From assembly GCA_009786275.1 (NCBI GenBank), contig WQTL01000440.1, positions 1-8,640 of the forward strand: DNA of 8,640 bases, given 5' to 3'. Source of the stretch: Bacillota bacterium (GTDB taxonomy: Bacteria; Bacillota; Clostridia; Oscillospirales; Acutalibacteraceae). The notes beneath the pieces are model-generated. The model had not been told where the DNA came from. It made no database searches and worked only from the letters and a program-made list of their open reading frames with translations. The position numbers were made by a program, and so were the translations under genes. This document shows positions 6,172 through 8,640 of the stretch, piece after piece; position 1 is the first letter of the stretch; the number at the start of each line of letters is the position of its first letter.

Positions 6172-6200
6172 TTGACATTTCCCCGGAAATCATGTATTCT
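6172..6200 (+). promoter_or_regulatory. Sigma-A promoter with a palindrome in the spacer
   Basis: A perfect -35 TTGACA (6172-6177), a 17-bp spacer and a -10 TATTCT (6195-6200) drive the 104-aa gene. The predicted start is near 6207, giving a leader of about 27 nt. The spacer contains the inverted repeat ATTTCC-CC-GGAAAT (6177-6190), a candidate operator. The promoter stands back to back with that of trmFO. Confidence 0.8.
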
Positions 6201-6233
6201 ATTCTCATCAAATTCTGAAAGGGAGAAAACGAT

Positions 6234-6548
6234 ATGTTGGGTCTGGGCACTTGGGAATTCAACGTGGATACCATGTTCTACCGCGGCAAGGTGCTGCTCA
6301 TTGTGAAGGATAAAGACGGCGCGTACGATCTGGACATCGATATCGTGGGCATGGACAGCACCCCGCCCTTCGCCGTGAACACGATGCAGCTTGAGGGTAA
6401 CACCATCAGCGGCATGGCGCAGACCGACCTGCTCAAGGGCAAGGAGATCCCTTATTCCATCACCTTCGACGGCGACACCGCCGCTGGCTTCCTGAAGATC
6501 CCCTTCATGGGCAAGATCAACCTGAAGAACGGCGTGCGCGTGGGCTGA
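6234..6548 (+). CDS. Conserved-looking small protein of unknown function
   Basis: I do not recognise this 104-aa protein. It has no signal peptide, membrane segment or cysteine. The alternation of hydrophobic and polar residues (GTWEFNVDTMFYRGKVLLIVKD and later EIPYSITFDGDTAAGFLKIPFMGKI) points to an all-beta fold, perhaps a small barrel. AAGGGAG lies 8 nt before the ATG. It is a single-gene unit with a near-consensus promoter in front and a strong hairpin terminator 20 bp after the stop, which suggests high expression. Codon use is strongly biased to C- and G-ending codons such as AAG, ATC and CTG, which fits a well-expressed gene. It diverges from trmFO. Confidence 0.8.
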   Translation: MLGLGTWEFNVDTMFYRGKVLLIVKDKDGAYDLDIDIVGMDSTPPFAVNTMQLEGNTISGMAQTDLLKGKEIPYSITFDGDTAAGFLKIPFMGKINLKNGVRVG

Positions 6549-6567
6549 GCGTATACATCAGAAAGAC

Positions 6568-6603
6568 AAACCAGGGGCAGCCGCACGGCCGCCCCTGGTT
6601 TTT
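6568..6603 (+). terminator. Intrinsic terminator of the 104-aa gene
   Basis: The arms AAACCAGGGGC (6568-6578) and GCCCCTGGTTT (6591-6601) pair over 11 bp. The inner part adds GCC/GGC after one mismatch. A run of five T follows the G/C part of the stem (6599-6603). A weaker T-rich stretch on the other strand may allow some bidirectional action. Confidence 0.85.
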
Positions 6604-6604
6604 G

Positions 6605-6670
6605 CGTCGCTCCGCGATGCCTTCCTCAGTCGCTGCGGCGACAGCTCCTCCCACGGGGAGGAGCCTAGGG
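6605..6670 (-). repeat. Structured repeat, copy B
   Basis: This 66-bp copy, read on the minus strand, matches copy C at 65 of 66 positions. It follows directly after the terminator of the 104-aa gene. Confidence 0.9.
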
Positions 6671-6734
6671 GATAAGGCAAAAGCGACAAAAGCGTTTACA
6701 TTCCTGTGGATGAACAACCCGTTTTGACTCATTT

Positions 6735-6800
6735 CCCAAGGCTCCTCCCCGTGGGAGGAGCTGTCGCCGCAGCGACTGAGGAAGGCATCGCGGAGCGACG
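6735..6800 (+). repeat. Structured repeat, copy C
   Basis: The unit contains GCTCCTCCC/GGGAGGAGC around CGT (6741-6761), GTCGC/GCGAC around CGCA (6763-6776) and TCGC/GCGA around GGA (6788-6798). It is inverted relative to copy B, with a 64-bp AT-richer spacer (6671-6734) in which I see no gene. The pair fills the gap between the convergent 104-aa and KPVIYLYPE genes. Confidence 0.9.
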
Positions 6801-6829
6801 TTCTTCGTGCGATACGCAGGCGTCCGCGC

Positions 6830-7618
6830 CTACACTATCGTCCCGCCCCATTCGATCACCGCGAAGCCTTTGCGCTCAAATGGCACAAGCTTCTGCGGGG
6901 CGATGCGCTCATCCCCCTTCGCGGCCTTTGCCACCATGAACACCCGCAGCAGAGAATCCGGCGCAGGCGTAATCTCCAGGGGATAGCGCGCCCGGTATTC
7001 CTCGCCGGAAAAATAGAGGAGTGTATACGCGTTCCCCGCAAGCCTCGGCAGCCAGTATTCCAGGAACTCGCCCGCCTCCGCCTCATTCAGGCCAAGGTAC
7101 AGCAGCTTCTCCTCCAGGAACCCGGCCAAATCCCCCCGCGCGACGACGAAGCCCTCTTTCGGCTGAGACCAGGGCGTGCCGCGCTCGGCCTCCCAGAAGA
7201 GATAGGGATACTGCTCTCCATCAGCCAGGTTGGTCAGCGTGCCGTCCGGCTGCGCCAACACGCGCCAGCCGTCGTTGTAGGCAGGAATCGTCTCGGTGAA
7301 ATGCGCATCGATCGTTTGCAGTGTAACGCTGATTTCCATGGGCTCCTCGGGATAGAGGTAAATCACGGGCTTGTAGTCTACATACGGATTGTCCGGGTCG
7401 AAAGGCGGATAGGGCGGATCGGGCGGGCGGGCGAGCCCCAGCCGAATCAGCACCTCCTGGAGCCAAGCCTTGAATTCTTCCCACATGCATTTTATTTTGC
7501 TCACGGTTTTCTCCCAGAACGTGGGCTCGCCCTCCTCCGCCGCGAACGCGGGAATCGCCAAGGCGAGCGCCAAAGCGAGTACCAGCAGCAGGGCCAACAG
7601 TTTTTTCGCGCGCTTCAT
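6830..7618 (-). CDS. Secreted protein with KPVIYLYPE motif, function unknown
   Basis: This 262-aa protein starts with a classic signal peptide: KRAKK, a long Leu/Ala/Val core and AFA at 24-26, with cleavage likely after residue 26. A helical segment (about 34-62) and a Pro-rich stretch (64-78, with PPYPPFDPDNP) follow. Then comes KPVIYLYPEE (83-92), with GWRVLAQPDGTL (117-128) and YPYLFWEA (136-143). I recall this motif set from uncharacterised extracellular proteins of Clostridia; no activity is known to me. The last 100 residues contain Leu/Glu-rich helices and end with FAVIEWGGTIV. A frame upstream reaches 7642, but AAGGAG 7 nt before the ATG at 7618 and the signal peptide decide the start. 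It follows the lipoprotein gene by 13 bp, so the two are probably cotranscribed. Confidence 0.85.
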   Translation of the reverse strand: MKRAKKLLALLLVLALALALAIPAFAAEEGEPTFWEKTVSKIKCMWEEFKAWLQEVLIRLGLARPPDPPYPPFDPDNPYVDYKPVIYLYPEEPMEISVTLQTIDAHFTETIPAYNDGWRVLAQPDGTLTNLADGEQYPYLFWEAERGTPWSQPKEGFVVARGDLAGFLEEKLLYLGLNEAEAGEFLEYWLPRLAGNAYTLLYFSGEEYRARYPLEITPAPDSLLRVFMVAKAAKGDERIAPQKLVPFERKGFAVIEWGGTIV

Positions 7619-7631
7619 GAGAATTCTCCTT

Positions 7632-8640
7632 TCAATACACAAACCCGTCGTAGGTCACTGTCACGGCGCTGGACCCCTGGTTGTCTGTAAAGCTCTGCGC
7701 GCCATTGAGCACCGTGATCTCCCGCAAATTGATGGTCTGGTTGAAGCTCACCTGCAGCTCGGTGAGCCTGCCCTGGGTGTCGAGCTTGGCCACGAGCTTC
7801 ACCTGCGAGGTGCTCTCCGAGATATCGATGGGCTCGGCGTTGACGATGGCGAACGAGCTCTTCACCAGGGAGAAAATCTTGTCGGCGGCCATGTGGTCAT
7901 AAAGCCCCGCGACGCCCGCGGCGAGGTTCAGCGGCCCCCTGTCGATGGGGGAGCTGCCCGTGAGGCCGCCGCCCCTTTTCTGGCGGGTCTCGCCGTCCTT
8001 CACCAGCATGGTGATGGTCCACTGCTGCCCCCCGGCGGAGCCCGTATAGGTCACGTCCTTCATGTCCGCCATGGTGAACGAGCTGTTGGCCAGCAGGCTG
8101 TTGGCGCTGCCCTTGCCGGCCGTGGCGGTGCGCAGGCCCTTGCCCAGCGCGGTGTTCAGCGCGCCCGCGAGGTATTCGTTCGGGTCGAAGAAGCTGCTCA
8201 GGCCCGGTATGGTCAGGCTGTCGATGAACGCGGGGTCGAAGGTCCAGTCCTGGGCGGTGATCAGGTGGCTTTTGGCGAAGCCGGCCTTGCCGTTCGCCGC
8301 GCCCCGCACGGCGCTGTTGAAGGCGCTCAGCGCGGCCTCCGTGCTGCCGATGTTGATGGCGTTGCCGGCCTGCCTGGTGGTGGTCGTGGTGATGGTTGTG
8401 ACGGTGGAGCTCCTCGTCGTGGTGGTGCTTCTGGTGCTTGAGGCCCCCCCGCTGAGCGTCGGTATCCGCGAGGTGGTCGTGGCCCTGGTCGCGGAAGCCT
8501 CGTCATCCTCCGATGGCTCCGCGTCGGTGGGCTCCGCGTATTCGGTCTCCGTCTCCGGGAGAGTGGCGTAGGTCCACTCGGTGGTCGTCCCGGGCTCGGT
8601 TGTCGTCGTCTCGGGCTCGTCCTTGCCGCAGCCGAAGGCG
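7632..8640 (-). CDS. Thr-rich surface lipoprotein, function unknown (5' partial)
   Basis: The frame is open to the right edge, so the N-terminus is missing; 335 residues are visible. The first visible residues, AFGCGKDE, look like the end of a lipoprotein signal with lipobox AFGC. A linker of about 85 residues rich in Thr, Ser, Pro and Glu follows, with runs such as TTITTTTTR, which probably spans the cell wall. The C-terminal domain (about visible residues 95-335) has alternating strands (QQWTITMLVKDGE, QVKLVAKLDTQGRLTELQVS) and looks beta-rich. I recognise no named domain. A GTG at 8309 could be mistaken for a start, but the linker and the lipobox lie upstream in the same frame without a stop. 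The stop lies 13 bp before the secreted KPVIYLYPE gene. Confidence 0.82.
   Translation of the reverse strand, partial: AFGCGKDEPETTTTEPGTTTEWTYATLPETETEYAEPTDAEPSEDDEASATRATTTSRIPTLSGGASSTRSTTTTRSSTVTTITTTTTRQAGNAINIGSTEAALSAFNSAVRGAANGKAGFAKSHLITAQDWTFDPAFIDSLTIPGLSSFFDPNEYLAGALNTALGKGLRTATAGKGSANSLLANSSFTMADMKDVTYTGSAGGQQWTITMLVKDGETRQKRGGGLTGSSPIDRGPLNLAAGVAGLYDHMAADKIFSLVKSSFAIVNAEPIDISESTSQVKLVAKLDTQGRLTELQVSFNQTINLREITVLNGAQSFTDNQGSSAVTVTYDGFVY

Noticed and set aside
4464..6218. Open frame of 584 codons on the plus strand opposite trmFO
   Set aside because: It is antisense to a well-supported enzyme gene, has no ribosome binding site, is rich in Arg, Pro, His and Gly as expected for a shadow frame in GC-rich DNA, and shows no domain.
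6818..6831. Small palindrome AGGCGTCCGCGCCT over the stop of the KPVIYLYPE gene
   Set aside because: The stem is only 5 bp and no T-run follows on either strand, so it is not supported as a terminator or as a second repeat family.
8366..8430. GGT/GTC-rich low-complexity DNA as a tandem repeat
   Set aside because: It is the Thr-rich linker of the lipoprotein read on the other strand, with no exact repeating unit.
7470..8441. Open frame of 323 codons on the plus strand
   Set aside because: It covers the ends of two well-supported minus-strand genes and their junction, and its composition is typical of a shadow frame.

Overview
The window looks like the chromosome of a high-GC member of the Bacillota, probably class Clostridia. 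The signs are strong AGGAGG-type ribosome binding sites, several near-consensus sigma-A promoters (TTGACA or TTGCAA, 17 bp, TATNNT), a folate-type TrmFO, a PdaA-like deacetylase that is normally tied to endospores, lipoproteins with Thr/Pro-rich linkers, and short structured intergenic repeats of a kind common in Clostridia. I see no RNA genes, CRISPR arrays, transposases or phage genes. Every gap between genes is shorter than 300 bases.

Left part (1-2400, minus strand). A partial gene for a coiled-coil protein with a long Pro/Gly/Gln/Met-rich tail runs off the left edge and has its own strong promoter. Upstream of it on the same strand are a PdaA-type polysaccharide deacetylase lipoprotein and a VOC/glyoxalase-like protein. 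A possible sigma-G promoter precedes the deacetylase gene. The VOC gene and an XRE-family regulator (2581-3711, plus strand) diverge from a shared regulatory region with back-to-back promoters and palindromes that could be operators.

Centre (3712-6233). An 82-bp nested palindromic element separates the regulator from the convergent rnc gene and supplies the rnc stop codon. On the minus strand the order of transcription is trmFO (tRNA m5U54 methylation), a small zinc-ribbon protein that overlaps trmFO by ATGA, then rnc (RNase III). This looks like a small RNA-maturation group. A structured repeat (copy A) forms the 3' end of the zinc-ribbon gene.

Right part (6234-8640). A 104-aa protein of unknown function has its own strong promoter and terminator, diverging from trmFO. 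It is followed by two nearly identical 66-bp copies (B and C) of the structured repeat in opposite orientation. Beyond them, on the minus strand, a Thr-rich lipoprotein (5' end outside the window) is followed after 13 bp by a secreted protein with a KPVIYLYPE motif. The two are probably one cell-surface operon.

I did not find a convincing new multi-gene system. The points most worth a second look are the structured repeats, which show compensatory base changes, the repeat-derived protein ends, the TrmFO start, and the uncharacterised surface and zinc-ribbon proteins.
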